The notes under the pieces are model-generated. The model ran no database searches, was not told the origin of the DNA, and saw only the letters and a program-made list of their open reading frames with translations. Positions 43,193-52,272 of a stretch of 64,000 bases of DNA are shown in pieces; positions within the stretch are counted from its first letter, which is position 1, and each line of letters opens with the position of its first letter. The stretch lies in assembly GCA_028869135.1 (NCBI GenBank), contig JAGWTC010000003.1:62001-126000 (forward strand). Reading direction: 5' to 3'. This stretch comes from Rhodocyclaceae bacterium. Lineage in GTDB: Bacteria; Pseudomonadota; Gammaproteobacteria; Burkholderiales; Rhodocyclaceae. Position numbers and translations under genes: made by a program.

Positions 43193-44757
43193 TGCGCGCC
43201 GCCGCTTATCTGCTCGATGATCTGACGACCCGCGCCGCCGAGCTCGCGCCGGAGGCGCCGGCCTTGTCCGACGGGCAGCAGACGCTCGCCTACGCCGCGC
43301 TGGAGACGGCCATCGACGCCTGCGCGAACGGCCTCCTGACGCTCGGCCTGCAACGCGGAGAGCGCGTTGCCTTCTGGCTAGACAAGCGCACGGAGGCGGT
43401 GATTGCGCCATTCGCCGCCGTGCGCGCCGGCGGCGCTTTTGTGCCGATCAATCCGCTGCTCAAGGGCGCGCAAGTCGAGCACATTCTGCGCGACTGCAAT
43501 GTGCGTATCCTCGTCACCTCGCCCGAGCGCCACGCGCTGCTCGCCGAGGTACTGCCGAACTGCAGCGCGCTGCGCCACGTCGTGCTGACCGGCGCCGGCG
43601 TGCCCGGCGTCATCGCGTGGCGCGACCTGCTGGCGGCGACCCCGCAGCGCCGGCCCAAGACCATCGACAGCGACATGGCGGCGATCTTCTACACGTCCGG
43701 CAGCACCGGCCGCCCCAAGGGCGTGATGCTGACGCACCGCAACCTGGTCGCCGGCGCCGCGAGCGTCGCCTCCTATTTGGGCAACCATGCCGGCGACAGC
43801 CTGCTCGCCGCCCTGCCCTTGTCGTTCGACGCCGGCTTCAGCCAGCTCAGCACGGCCTTTCATAGCGGCGCGCGCGTGGTCCTGCACAACTATCTGCTGC
43901 CGCAGGATTTGCTGAAAGCCCTGGCGCGCGAACGGATCACCGGACTCACGGCGGTGCCGCCGCTGTACATGCAGCTCGCGCAACAGCCATGGCCGGCCGG
44001 CATCGACGCGCACCTGCGCTATTTCGCCAACACCGGCGGCCGCATGCCGCTGAATACGCTGCAGCAGTTGCGTGCGGCACTGCCGCGCAGCCAGCCCTTC
44101 CTGATGTACGGTCTGACCGAGGCCTTCCGCTCCACCTATCTGCCGCCCGAGGAGGTCGATGCGCGGCCCGATTCGATCGGCAAGGCGATACCCAATGTCG
44201 AAGTGCTGGTGCTCCGCCCCGATGGCAGCGAATGCGCCGTCGACGAACCGGGCGAGCTGGTGCATCGCGGCGCCCTGGTGAGCCAGGGCTACTGGAACGA
44301 TCCGGCCACCACCGCCCAGCGCTTCAAGCCGCTGCCGCGACGGCCCGGCCAGGTGCTGGACGAGATCGCCGTGTTCTCGGGCGACACGGTGCGCCGCGAC
44401 GCGGACGGTTTTCTGTATTTCATCGGCCGCCACGACGAGATGATCAAGACCTCGGGCTATCGCGTCAGTCCCACCGAAATCGAGGAGGCGGCGCATGCGA
44501 CCGGCCTGGTGGCGGAGTGCTGCGCCTGCGGAATCGACGATGAAGCGCTGGGGCAACGCATTCGCCTGGCTGCCGTGCCCGCCGGCGCCGAAGGGATGAC
44601 CGCCGAAGCCTTGATGCAGGCCTTGCGCCTGCGCCTGCCCGGCTACATGGTGCCGGCACACATCGAGGTCGTGGCCGCGCTACCGCGCAATGCCAACGGC
44701 AAGCTCGATCGTCAGGCGATGTCCGCCGCCGCAACCTTGAGCGTTAGGGAGCAATGA
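43189..44757 (+). CDS. Acyl-CoA ligase (AMP-forming), exosortase A-associated
   Basis: A 522-residue adenylate-forming enzyme. FYTSGSTGRPKGVMLTHRN is the ATP-binding loop, MYGLTEAFRSTYLPPEE the central motif, and GRHDEMIKTSGYRVSPTEIEE with NGKLDRQAM the C-terminal hinge and catalytic Lys. It matches the exosortase A-associated ligase family, predicted to load a carboxylic acid on the companion acyl carrier protein. That carrier (2103-2354) lies about 41 kb away. It overlaps its neighbours at both ends by ATGA. Confidence 0.92.
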   Translation: MMRAAAYLLDDLTTRAAELAPEAPALSDGQQTLAYAALETAIDACANGLLTLGLQRGERVAFWLDKRTEAVIAPFAAVRAGGAFVPINPLLKGAQVEHILRDCNVRILVTSPERHALLAEVLPNCSALRHVVLTGAGVPGVIAWRDLLAATPQRRPKTIDSDMAAIFYTSGSTGRPKGVMLTHRNLVAGAASVASYLGNHAGDSLLAALPLSFDAGFSQLSTAFHSGARVVLHNYLLPQDLLKALARERITGLTAVPPLYMQLAQQPWPAGIDAHLRYFANTGGRMPLNTLQQLRAALPRSQPFLMYGLTEAFRSTYLPPEEVDARPDSIGKAIPNVEVLVLRPDGSECAVDEPGELVHRGALVSQGYWNDPATTAQRFKPLPRRPGQVLDEIAVFSGDTVRRDADGFLYFIGRHDEMIKTSGYRVSPTEIEEAAHATGLVAECCACGIDDEALGQRIRLAAVPAGAEGMTAEALMQALRLRLPGYMVPAHIEVVAALPRNANGKLDRQAMSAAATLSVREQ

Positions 44758-45947
44758 GGATGCCGGCTGCACACCACTCCACTCCACCCTCGCATCGTGC
44801 AATGCTGCTGCTCTGGCTGCTGACAGTCGCGGTGATCTATTACGGCTCGCTCTACCCTTTCCAGCTACGCCCGCTGGAACATCCCGACCAGGCCGTAGCC
44901 TATCTCCTCACGACCGTGGATCAATGGGACCGACCGGGCGACCTTATTTCCAATGTCCTGCTCTATATCCCTTGCGGCCTGTTCGGCATGCTGGCCTTGC
45001 GCAGGCTATGCTCGGTCGGCATCGCCATCGTCGCCGCCACTGTCGTCGGCACGCTGATTTCGGGCTCGGTGGAGTTACTGCAGTTCTATGCCGGCTATCG
45101 CAATCCCACCTTCGGCGATATCTACGCCAACGCCATCGGCAGCCTCATTGGTGCGCTGGCAGGTCTGGCCGGCAGCAGCCGCTTCCATCCGGGCTGGCTT
45201 GCCCCGCTGGTCAAACATCCGCGCTCGGGTTTGCTGCTGGTACTGTGGCTGGGCGGACGGCTCTATCCCTATGCGCCGACCATAGATCTGCATAAATACT
45301 GGCATGCACTGAAGCCGCTGATCGTTTCGCCGAGCTTGCCGCCGCTGGAATTGTTCCGCTACAGCGTGATGTGGCTGTTCATCGCAGCGCTGATCCAATC
45401 CTGCTACGGAGCGCTACGCTGGCGCAGCGCCCTGCTGCTGTTTGCGCTGGCCTTCTTCGCTGCAAAGGTGCTGATCACAGACAACGTCATCAAGCCGGCC
45501 GATATAGTCGGTTTCGTGCTGGCCTTTGCACTTTGGCTGGTGTTCTTCGCTCCCTTGCACTTGCGTTATCTCATGCTGGCGGTACCGTTCCTTGCACTGC
45601 TCGCCGTCACGCTGCTGGCGCCTTTTTCTTTCAGCGACGAAGCGCTGCGCGGCTACGGCTGGATCCCGTTCAAGAGTCTGATGAACGGCTCGATCGGCGT
45701 GAACGTTCAATCCTTCTGCGAGAAAACGGCGCTGTACGGCGGCATGATCTGGCTATTGGCGCGCGGCGGCTTTTCGTTCGCGGTCGCCACGCTACTGACC
45801 GCCTCGGCGCTCTCGGTAGCCAGCTATCTGCAAATCTTCCTGCCCGGCCGCAGCGCCGAAATCACCGATGTCGTGATCTGCCTGCTGATGGGCGTGGTCT
45901 TCGCCGCCCTGCCCAGGCCGGCGCCACCGAGCCGTCATGACGAATAA
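44754..45947 (+). CDS. VanZ-like membrane protein
   Basis: A 397-residue protein with about ten hydrophobic segments. The N-terminal half is VanZ-like: YYGSLYPFQLRPL, DLISNVLLYIPCGLFGMLAL, SVELLQFYAGYRNPTFGDIYANAIGSLIGA (a conserved D-N-GS pattern). The second half repeats a similar plan (PFSFSDEALRGYGWIPFKSLMNG, INVQSFCEKTALYGGMIWLL), so it may be a duplicated VanZ domain. VanZ proteins are common in polysaccharide loci, of unclear role. It is coupled to its neighbours on both sides. Confidence 0.85.
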   Translation: MRMPAAHHSTPPSHRAMLLLWLLTVAVIYYGSLYPFQLRPLEHPDQAVAYLLTTVDQWDRPGDLISNVLLYIPCGLFGMLALRRLCSVGIAIVAATVVGTLISGSVELLQFYAGYRNPTFGDIYANAIGSLIGALAGLAGSSRFHPGWLAPLVKHPRSGLLLVLWLGGRLYPYAPTIDLHKYWHALKPLIVSPSLPPLELFRYSVMWLFIAALIQSCYGALRWRSALLLFALAFFAAKVLITDNVIKPADIVGFVLAFALWLVFFAPLHLRYLMLAVPFLALLAVTLLAPFSFSDEALRGYGWIPFKSLMNGSIGVNVQSFCEKTALYGGMIWLLARGGFSFAVATLLTASALSVASYLQIFLPGRSAEITDVVICLLMGVVFAALPRPAPPSRHDE

Positions 45948-47169
45948 GGCCATCGATCAGGTCGCCATCGACTGGCCCTGCGCCGACGGGCAGTTGCTGC
46001 TCGGCGGCCGTACGCTCGACGCCGTGGCGGCAGAGCTTGGCAGCGACGCCTTCTACGCCTACGATCGCGGCCGCATGGAGGCACGCGTCGCCGCCTTGCG
46101 TCGGGCCTTGCCGCCGTGCATCGGCCTTCACTACGCCGTCAAGGCCAATCCGCTGCCTGAACTGGTAACTTTCATGGCCTCTCTGGTGGATGGGCTGGAT
46201 GTCGCTTCGCGGCGGGAAATGCAGCTTGCGCTCAACAGCGGCATGCGCGCCGCAAGCGTCAGCTATGCCGGGCCCGGCAAGGGCATGCAGGATCTGCGCG
46301 ATGCCGTGGCGGCCGGCATCCTGATCAATGTCGAATCACCGCGCGAAATCGAGCGGCTGGCGCAGATCGCAGCCGAAACCGGCCAGACGGCGCGCATCGC
46401 GGTTCGCGTCAATCCGGCCTTCGAGCTGCGCGGCGCAGGCATGCGCATGGGCGGCGGCGCAAAGCCCTTCGGCATCGACGAGGAAGCCCTGCCCGCGCTG
46501 CTGCCGACTTTGCAGCGGCCCGGCTTGCGCTTCGAAGGCTTCCATCTCTACTGCGGTTCGCAAAGCCTCAATGCGTCGGCCATCGCGGAATCGCTCCAAC
46601 AAGGCTATGCGCTGGCGCTGCGCCTCGCCGCGTGGGCGCCGGCCCCGGTGCTCAGCCTCAATCTCGGCGGCGGGCTGGGCATTCCCTACTTTCCCGGCGA
46701 GCGTCCGCTCGATCTCGCGCCGATCGCCGCAGCGCTCGACAAGATCGCCACGGATGCCGCGATGCAGATGCCGCAGGCGCGCCTGCATCTGGAGCTCGGC
46801 CGCTATTTGGTTGGCGAGGCCGGCATCTATGCAACGCGCATTGTGGACAGGAAAGTCTCGCGCGGCGAAACCTTCCTCATCACGGCCGGCGGCATGAATC
46901 ACCATCTCGCCGCCAGCGGCAATCTGGGCCAGGTGATACGCAAGAACTATCCGGTCGTCATTGGCAACCGCCTTGAAGGCAGCGAACTGGAGCGGGTTCA
47001 CATCCATGGTCCGCTGTGCACGCCGCTCGACGTGCTCGCACAGGGCGTGGTGCTGCCACGCGCCGAACCCGGCGACTGGGTGGTGGTATTTCAGTCCGGG
47101 GCCTACGGCTACAGCGCCAGCCCGCACGGTTTTCTCTCGCAGCCGCTTCCTTCGGAGATATTGACATGA
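45937..47169 (+). CDS. PLP-dependent decarboxylase, exosortase A-associated
   Basis: A 410-residue fold-type III PLP enzyme related to diaminopimelate and ornithine/arginine decarboxylases. LHYAVKANPLPE carries the PLP-binding Lys69; GGGLGIPYFPGE contacts the phosphate, and LELGRYLVGEAGIY and HIHGPLCTPLDVLA are conserved. It matches the exosortase A system-associated decarboxylase family. It is thought to make an amino-acid-derived precursor for the polysaccharide or its anchor; the substrate is not known. The start overlaps the VanZ gene by 11 bp. Confidence 0.92.
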   Translation: MTNKAIDQVAIDWPCADGQLLLGGRTLDAVAAELGSDAFYAYDRGRMEARVAALRRALPPCIGLHYAVKANPLPELVTFMASLVDGLDVASRREMQLALNSGMRAASVSYAGPGKGMQDLRDAVAAGILINVESPREIERLAQIAAETGQTARIAVRVNPAFELRGAGMRMGGGAKPFGIDEEALPALLPTLQRPGLRFEGFHLYCGSQSLNASAIAESLQQGYALALRLAAWAPAPVLSLNLGGGLGIPYFPGERPLDLAPIAAALDKIATDAAMQMPQARLHLELGRYLVGEAGIYATRIVDRKVSRGETFLITAGGMNHHLAASGNLGQVIRKNYPVVIGNRLEGSELERVHIHGPLCTPLDVLAQGVVLPRAEPGDWVVVFQSGAYGYSASPHGFLSQPLPSEILT

Positions 47170-48506
47170 AGCCGTCTTCCGTCCTGTGCGCCATGGCCTT
47201 GCTGGGCGCGCTCTCCAGCGCGATGGCGGGCGGTCTGCCGGAGCCATCTGCCTACCGCGGCGAAATCCGTCGCGACGCCAACGGGCATCTGGTGGCCGAA
47301 CCCGTGCCGGCATCCGACCCTGCCGACGGGGAGCCGGCGCCTAAAACGGCCCCCCGCCATCCGGCGGCCGCTACGGCGAAGAGCGCGCCGATGCTGCCGC
47401 AGGCCGCGTCCGAACCCCGGCTCATCCGCGTCGGCCCGCAACAGGCTGTGCACAGCCTTGCCGCCGCCGCCAGGCTTGCGGGTGACGGCGACACCATCGA
47501 GGTGGATTCGGGCGACTACATTGCCGACGTGGCGATCTGGAAGCAGGCCAAGCTGACCATACGCGGCATCGGCCCGAATCGCCCGCGCCTCATTGCCGAC
47601 GGCGCCAATGCCGAGGGCAAGGGCATCTGGGTCGTGCGCGGCGGCGAGATCACGGTCGAGAACCTCGAATTCCGCGATGCCCGCGTCGCGGACAGGAACG
47701 GTGCCGGCATACGCTTCGAGAAGGGCTATCTGACGATCCGCAACTGCAAGTTCGAGAACAACGAGAACGGCATCCTGACTGCCGGCGGCGCCAATATGTA
47801 TCTCGATATCGAGAACTCCGAGTTCGGCCACAATGGCGCGGGCGACGGCCGCAGCCACAATCTCTATGTGGGCGAGATCACGCGTTTGCGCGTCAAGGGC
47901 AGTTATTTCCACCACGCCCGGGTCGGCCATCTGTTCAAGAGCCGGGCCGAGGAAAACCACGTTTTCTACAATCGCCTGAGCGACGAGATCGACGGCCGCG
48001 CGAGCTACGAGCTGGAGTTTCCCAATGGCGGGATCGCCTATGTCGTCGGCAATCTGATCGAACAAAGCTCGCAGACCGAAAACTCGAACATCGTTTCCTT
48101 CGGCGCCGAAGGCTACAAATCCATGCGAAACGAACTGTATCTCGTCAATAACACCATCGTCGATGACCGCCCCAGCAATGGCAATATCCTGGCCATGAAG
48201 CCGGGCGCGCAAAAGCTGGTCGCGCTGAACAACATTCTCGTCAGCCGCAACAAGATCAATCCGAATCTGGAAGGCCAGATAAGCAACAATCCGAACGCCG
48301 ACTGGGACCAGTTTGTCCTGCCGCAGCGTTTCGACTACCGCCTCAAGGCGGGATCGAGTCTGCTCGGCAAATATATGCAGCCGCCGACGCCCCATGGCGT
48401 CAGTCTGGTGCCGCAACGCGAATACGCGCATCCGGCCGGCAGCCGGGCGCTTTCCGTCCCGGTCCGGAACCCCGGCGCATTCCAAACCCTGCCTGCGAAA
48501 TCCTGA
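47166..48506 (+). CDS. Exported right-handed beta-helix protein
   Basis: A 446-residue protein with a signal peptide (MKPSSVLCAMALLGALSSAMAG), a Pro/Ala-rich linker to about 85, then parallel beta-helix coils (pectate-lyase-like): GGEITVENLEFRDARV, GYLTIRNCKFENNENGI, MYLDIENSEFGHNGAG and further turns. It resembles exopolysaccharide lyases or surface proteins in such loci. The true start is the ATG at 47166, overlapping the decarboxylase stop (ATGA). No PEP-CTERM or other sorting signal is seen at the C-terminus. Enzymatic activity is not proven. Confidence 0.85.
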   Translation: MKPSSVLCAMALLGALSSAMAGGLPEPSAYRGEIRRDANGHLVAEPVPASDPADGEPAPKTAPRHPAAATAKSAPMLPQAASEPRLIRVGPQQAVHSLAAAARLAGDGDTIEVDSGDYIADVAIWKQAKLTIRGIGPNRPRLIADGANAEGKGIWVVRGGEITVENLEFRDARVADRNGAGIRFEKGYLTIRNCKFENNENGILTAGGANMYLDIENSEFGHNGAGDGRSHNLYVGEITRLRVKGSYFHHARVGHLFKSRAEENHVFYNRLSDEIDGRASYELEFPNGGIAYVVGNLIEQSSQTENSNIVSFGAEGYKSMRNELYLVNNTIVDDRPSNGNILAMKPGAQKLVALNNILVSRNKINPNLEGQISNNPNADWDQFVLPQRFDYRLKAGSSLLGKYMQPPTPHGVSLVPQREYAHPAGSRALSVPVRNPGAFQTLPAKS

Positions 48507-48601
48507 TACATGCCATCTGAATTGTGCTCACCGCCCCGCCGCAACGCGCCTGTCTTGGCGGCGGATCGCCCGCTTGAATCAAGGCCAGGCGAGGCTACGT
48601 C

Positions 48602-50053
48602 ATGAATTCCCTGCGCCAGAAAATCGTTCTCCAGTTTCTCGTCAGCAACGGTGCGACGGCGGCCAATTTCGCGCTGTCCATCGTGCTTGCGCGGCTGCTC
48701 AGTCCCAGCGAAATCGGCATCTTCTCGATGACGGCAATCGCGGTCAGCTTCGCGCACGTCTTCCGCGACTTCGGCGTCGTCACCTTCATCAAGCAGCAGA
48801 AGACGCTCGACAGTGAAACCATCGCCAGCGCCACAGGCGTGCTGATCACCGCCTCGTGGACGATTGCCACCGCGCTCTATCTGCTCAGCGGCTACTGGGC
48901 CGACTTCTTCAACGAGCCTGGCATACGCGATGTCATGCATGTGCTCGCGCTCGGCTTCGTCTTCATTCCCTTCGGTGCGATTCCGCAGGCCGTGCTGACG
49001 CGCAACTTCGACGTCGAGAAACAGGCCGTCGTCACGCTGGCCTCGACGACAACCTATATCGGCGCGGCGATTCTGTTCGCGCTGAATGGCTTCAGCTACA
49101 TGAGCATGGCCTGGGCGAATCTCGTGAACATCATCGTCAGCGGCGCCTGCTACATTGCGCTGCGTCCGCCCGAGGTCGGCATGCGCGTCTCGCTCAGACA
49201 CTGGCGCCACGTCGTCAATTTCGGCACCGGCGCCATGCTGACCTCTTCACTCAAGGCCATCGATCTCGCCCTGCCCGACATCCTGCTCGGCAGAATGTCG
49301 GGGCCGCGCCAGGTGGGCCTGTTCAGCCGCGCCAATTCGACGGTGAATATTCTCAACCACGTCGCCGGGCCGACCATCAGCTACATTGCCCTGCCCTATC
49401 TCGCCCGCGTGCATCACGCCGGCCACGACATGGCAGCCGAGATGAAGCGCGTCATCGCCTACATCACCGGCATCTTCTGGCCGGCACTGGCGGCGATTGC
49501 CATGCTGGCCGAACCCATCGTCGTTCTGCTCTACGGCGAGGCCTGGCGCGAAAGCGCAAGCGCCATGGTGTGGCTGTGCGTCTCCAGCGCCGCGCAATGC
49601 ACCTTCAGCCTGGCCCAGCCGGCGCTGACAGGCATCGGCCGCCCCTATCTGAGCGCCATCGCCCTTGTCTGCGCCGTCGCGCTGAAGATCGTTCTCGGCA
49701 TTGCGCTCTACGACGGCAGCCTCGCCTCCTTCGGCATGGCCGTCGCGTTTGCCGATCTGCTGACGATCATCCCCTACGTCTATCTGCTGCGTACCTATCT
49801 CGGCCTGAGCCTCGCCGATATCGCGCAATCCCTCACCCGTACCGCAGTCGTCGCGGCAGCCGTGCTCGGGGTAACATTCGTGTGCCGGGACTTCCTGCTG
49901 CCTGCCGACTGGCCGGCAGCGCCGACCGTGATCGTGTGCGTGACGATTGCCGCTCCGATCTGGTATCTGGCCGTTCGGCTGACGCAGCATCCTCTGACGA
50001 AAGAGCTCACGCTACTGCAGGGCGAGCTCCGCAAACGCCTGGTTCGGACCTGA
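48602..50053 (+). CDS. Polysaccharide flippase (Wzx-like, MOP family)
   Basis: A 483-residue membrane protein with about 14 hydrophobic segments. SNGATAANFALSIVLARLLSPSEIGIFSM and the repeated FGTGAMLTSSLKAIDLALPDILLGRM fit lipopolysaccharide/exopolysaccharide flippases of the WzxC type. It moves lipid-linked repeat units across the inner membrane. The 95 bases before it have no gene; a separate promoter is possible. It is followed by a pyruvyl transferase gene. Confidence 0.92.
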   Translation: MNSLRQKIVLQFLVSNGATAANFALSIVLARLLSPSEIGIFSMTAIAVSFAHVFRDFGVVTFIKQQKTLDSETIASATGVLITASWTIATALYLLSGYWADFFNEPGIRDVMHVLALGFVFIPFGAIPQAVLTRNFDVEKQAVVTLASTTTYIGAAILFALNGFSYMSMAWANLVNIIVSGACYIALRPPEVGMRVSLRHWRHVVNFGTGAMLTSSLKAIDLALPDILLGRMSGPRQVGLFSRANSTVNILNHVAGPTISYIALPYLARVHHAGHDMAAEMKRVIAYITGIFWPALAAIAMLAEPIVVLLYGEAWRESASAMVWLCVSSAAQCTFSLAQPALTGIGRPYLSAIALVCAVALKIVLGIALYDGSLASFGMAVAFADLLTIIPYVYLLRTYLGLSLADIAQSLTRTAVVAAAVLGVTFVCRDFLLPADWPAAPTVIVCVTIAAPIWYLAVRLTQHPLTKELTLLQGELRKRLVRT

Positions 50054-50068
50054 TATGCGCCCCACATT

Positions 50069-51286
50069 GTGAAGAACTCCGCCCCGCACATCGCCATCTA
50101 CGGCGCCGTCGCCGACATTCCGCCGCAACTGGGCAGGCCGCTGCCCCGGCTGGCGCGGATCAAGCGCAGCGTCAAGGCACGGCGCGACATCTCCCGCTTC
50201 AGGCGCAATGCCGGCTTCCGTTGCGACTACCGCGACTACGAAGTGGGCCATGCTTCCAACATCGGCGATGTCGCCATTGCCGAAACCATACGCCGCGAAT
50301 TACGCAGTCTCCATCCCGACTGCGTATTCAGCAATATCGACTGGGGCAATATCGGTCAACTCAAGGAGCGGCATGCGCGGCACAAGATCGACCTGCTGGT
50401 CGTCGCCGGCGGCGGCTACTTTCTCTTCGATCACGCCGGCCATCTGCCCGACCGGCTGGGCGCCGACCTCGCCGTGCTGCAGACCACCGGCATACCCTAT
50501 GTCTTCTGGGGCGTGGGCGTCAATCAGCCCTACCATCCGCTGAACGGCATTTGCCAGCCCCGGCCGACGGCGGCCGATGAGGCAAGGCTGAAAACGCTGC
50601 TTGACGGCGCGATGCTGATTACCGTGCGCGATGAATACTCCGCCACCTATCTGGCGGGCTACACCCAGCAGCAGGTGCACCTCGTCGGCGACCCGGCCCT
50701 GCATGTCGCGGCGGCGCTCGAACCGAGCGCCGCCGGCACCAGCGACGATACACCCGTCGTCGGCCTCAACCTGTCCTTCCACGGCCCCAGCAGCAATCGC
50801 TTCCTGCTCGACAACCTGCCGGCCTACGCCCGCTCGCTGAAGGCAATCCAGCGCGAAAGCGGCTGTCGTTTCCGCTACATCACGCATCACGCCTGCGAGT
50901 ACATCGTGCCCCGGCTGCTGCGTGCGGCCGGCATTCCGCTGGAGATCGTCCATGCCGATCTGGTCGGCACCTGCAAGGCCTATCGCGACATTGACCTGCA
51001 CATCGGCGGCATGCTGCACTCCTGCATACTCGCCGCCTCGGCCGGCACGCCGTGGATCGCGATCGCCTACGACATCAAGCATCAAGGTTTCAATCAGCTC
51101 ATGGGTGTCGAGGGCCACTATCAGGACGCGCTCAATTTTTCCGAATCGGCGCTGCTGGCACTTGCCCTCGAATCCCTGCATAACCGCGATGCCCTGCGCG
51201 CCCGCATCGCAGCCCGCCGCGACGAGCTGCGCGAACGCATCGCGCAGGTCACGCACGGCGCCATCGCGCAACTCCGGATGAAATGA
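50069..51286 (+). CDS. Polysaccharide pyruvyl transferase family protein
   Basis: A 405-residue protein of the polysaccharide pyruvyl transferase (WcaK/CsaB) family. NIGDVAIAETIRREL is the family N-terminus, LLVVAGGGYFLFDH the central glycine motif, and DIDLHIGGMLHSCILAASAGTPWIAIAYDIKHQGF the conserved C-terminal core with the key His. It adds ketal pyruvate to a sugar, giving negative charge. The GTG at 50069 is used as start. The stop overlaps the next gene by ATGA. Confidence 0.9.
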   Translation: MKNSAPHIAIYGAVADIPPQLGRPLPRLARIKRSVKARRDISRFRRNAGFRCDYRDYEVGHASNIGDVAIAETIRRELRSLHPDCVFSNIDWGNIGQLKERHARHKIDLLVVAGGGYFLFDHAGHLPDRLGADLAVLQTTGIPYVFWGVGVNQPYHPLNGICQPRPTAADEARLKTLLDGAMLITVRDEYSATYLAGYTQQQVHLVGDPALHVAAALEPSAAGTSDDTPVVGLNLSFHGPSSNRFLLDNLPAYARSLKAIQRESGCRFRYITHHACEYIVPRLLRAAGIPLEIVHADLVGTCKAYRDIDLHIGGMLHSCILAASAGTPWIAIAYDIKHQGFNQLMGVEGHYQDALNFSESALLALALESLHNRDALRARIAARRDELRERIAQVTHGAIAQLRMK

Positions 51287-52230
51287 AAGCTCTCGATCTT
51301 CCTCTCGTCTCAGTCGTCATCCCCGTTCGCAACGGCAAGGAGTACATTGACGAAGCCCTGCACAGCGTGCTGGCGCAGGACTACGGCAATCTGGAAATCA
51401 TCGTCGTCGACGACGGCTCCACGGACGACGATTACGACAGGCTTGCGCAGATCGATCCGTGCATACGCGTCGTGCATCTCGAAGGCCGCGGCGTGTCCTT
51501 CGCCCGCAACACCGGCATGCGGCAATCCGGCGGCCGTTACATCGCCTTTCTCGACGCCGACGACATCTGGTTCCCCGGCAAACTGGCGGCGCAGATCCGT
51601 TATCTGGAACGTCACCCCGATGTGGGCGTGATCTTCGGCGGCTTCCTCAAATGGACCAGCGACGATTCCGGCCACTTTCCGCCAGCGAGCGCGCTGAGCA
51701 GCGACTGCTCGCATCTCGAACGGGCAAACCCGGAACGCTCGGGCTGGCTTTATCACCGCCTCCTGATGGGCCTGCTGGTCGGCATGAACACCGCCGTGAT
51801 CCGCCGCGAGATCTACGAATGGCTGGGCGGCTTCCGCGAAGACATGCGCATCGGCGAAGACTACGATTTCTGGCTGCGCGCCTCGCGCACCACCCAGATG
51901 CACGCCCTCGACGGCGATGTCGCGCTCTACCGCATCCATGCGCAAAGCGCGATGCACAAGCTCGACGACGAAAACTATCTCGGCCGTCTGTTGCTGAATA
52001 CCGTGGAGCGCTACAGCCTCAACAATCTCGACGGCAGCCTGCTGAAGGAAAAGACTTTTCATCGCCGCGTCGCCATGACCTACTTCAATCACGGCTATGC
52101 GCACTACTGGCACGGCAAGATAGCCGTCGCCCGGCGCGCTTTCGCCTATTCGCTGAGGCACGGCGGACGACGCCTGCGTTCCGGCGTCTATTGGCTGCTC
52201 TCCCGCCTCAAGCGCACCCAGACCTCCTGA
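51283..52230 (+). CDS. Family 2 glycosyltransferase
   Basis: A 315-residue GT-A fold glycosyltransferase. SVVIPVRNGKEYIDEALHSVLAQDYGNLEIIVVDDGSTDD is the standard nucleotide-binding start, FLDADDIW the DxD metal site, and GGFREDMRIGEDYDFWLRAS holds the catalytic ED. The sugar and acceptor are unknown. Located in the polysaccharide operon. Confidence 0.92.
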   Translation: MKALDLPLVSVVIPVRNGKEYIDEALHSVLAQDYGNLEIIVVDDGSTDDDYDRLAQIDPCIRVVHLEGRGVSFARNTGMRQSGGRYIAFLDADDIWFPGKLAAQIRYLERHPDVGVIFGGFLKWTSDDSGHFPPASALSSDCSHLERANPERSGWLYHRLLMGLLVGMNTAVIRREIYEWLGGFREDMRIGEDYDFWLRASRTTQMHALDGDVALYRIHAQSAMHKLDDENYLGRLLLNTVERYSLNNLDGSLLKEKTFHRRVAMTYFNHGYAHYWHGKIAVARRAFAYSLRHGGRRLRSGVYWLLSRLKRTQTS

Positions 52231-52272
52231 GCGCCGCGGCGCCCGCAATCAATCATCTCTCGCGGAAACACG

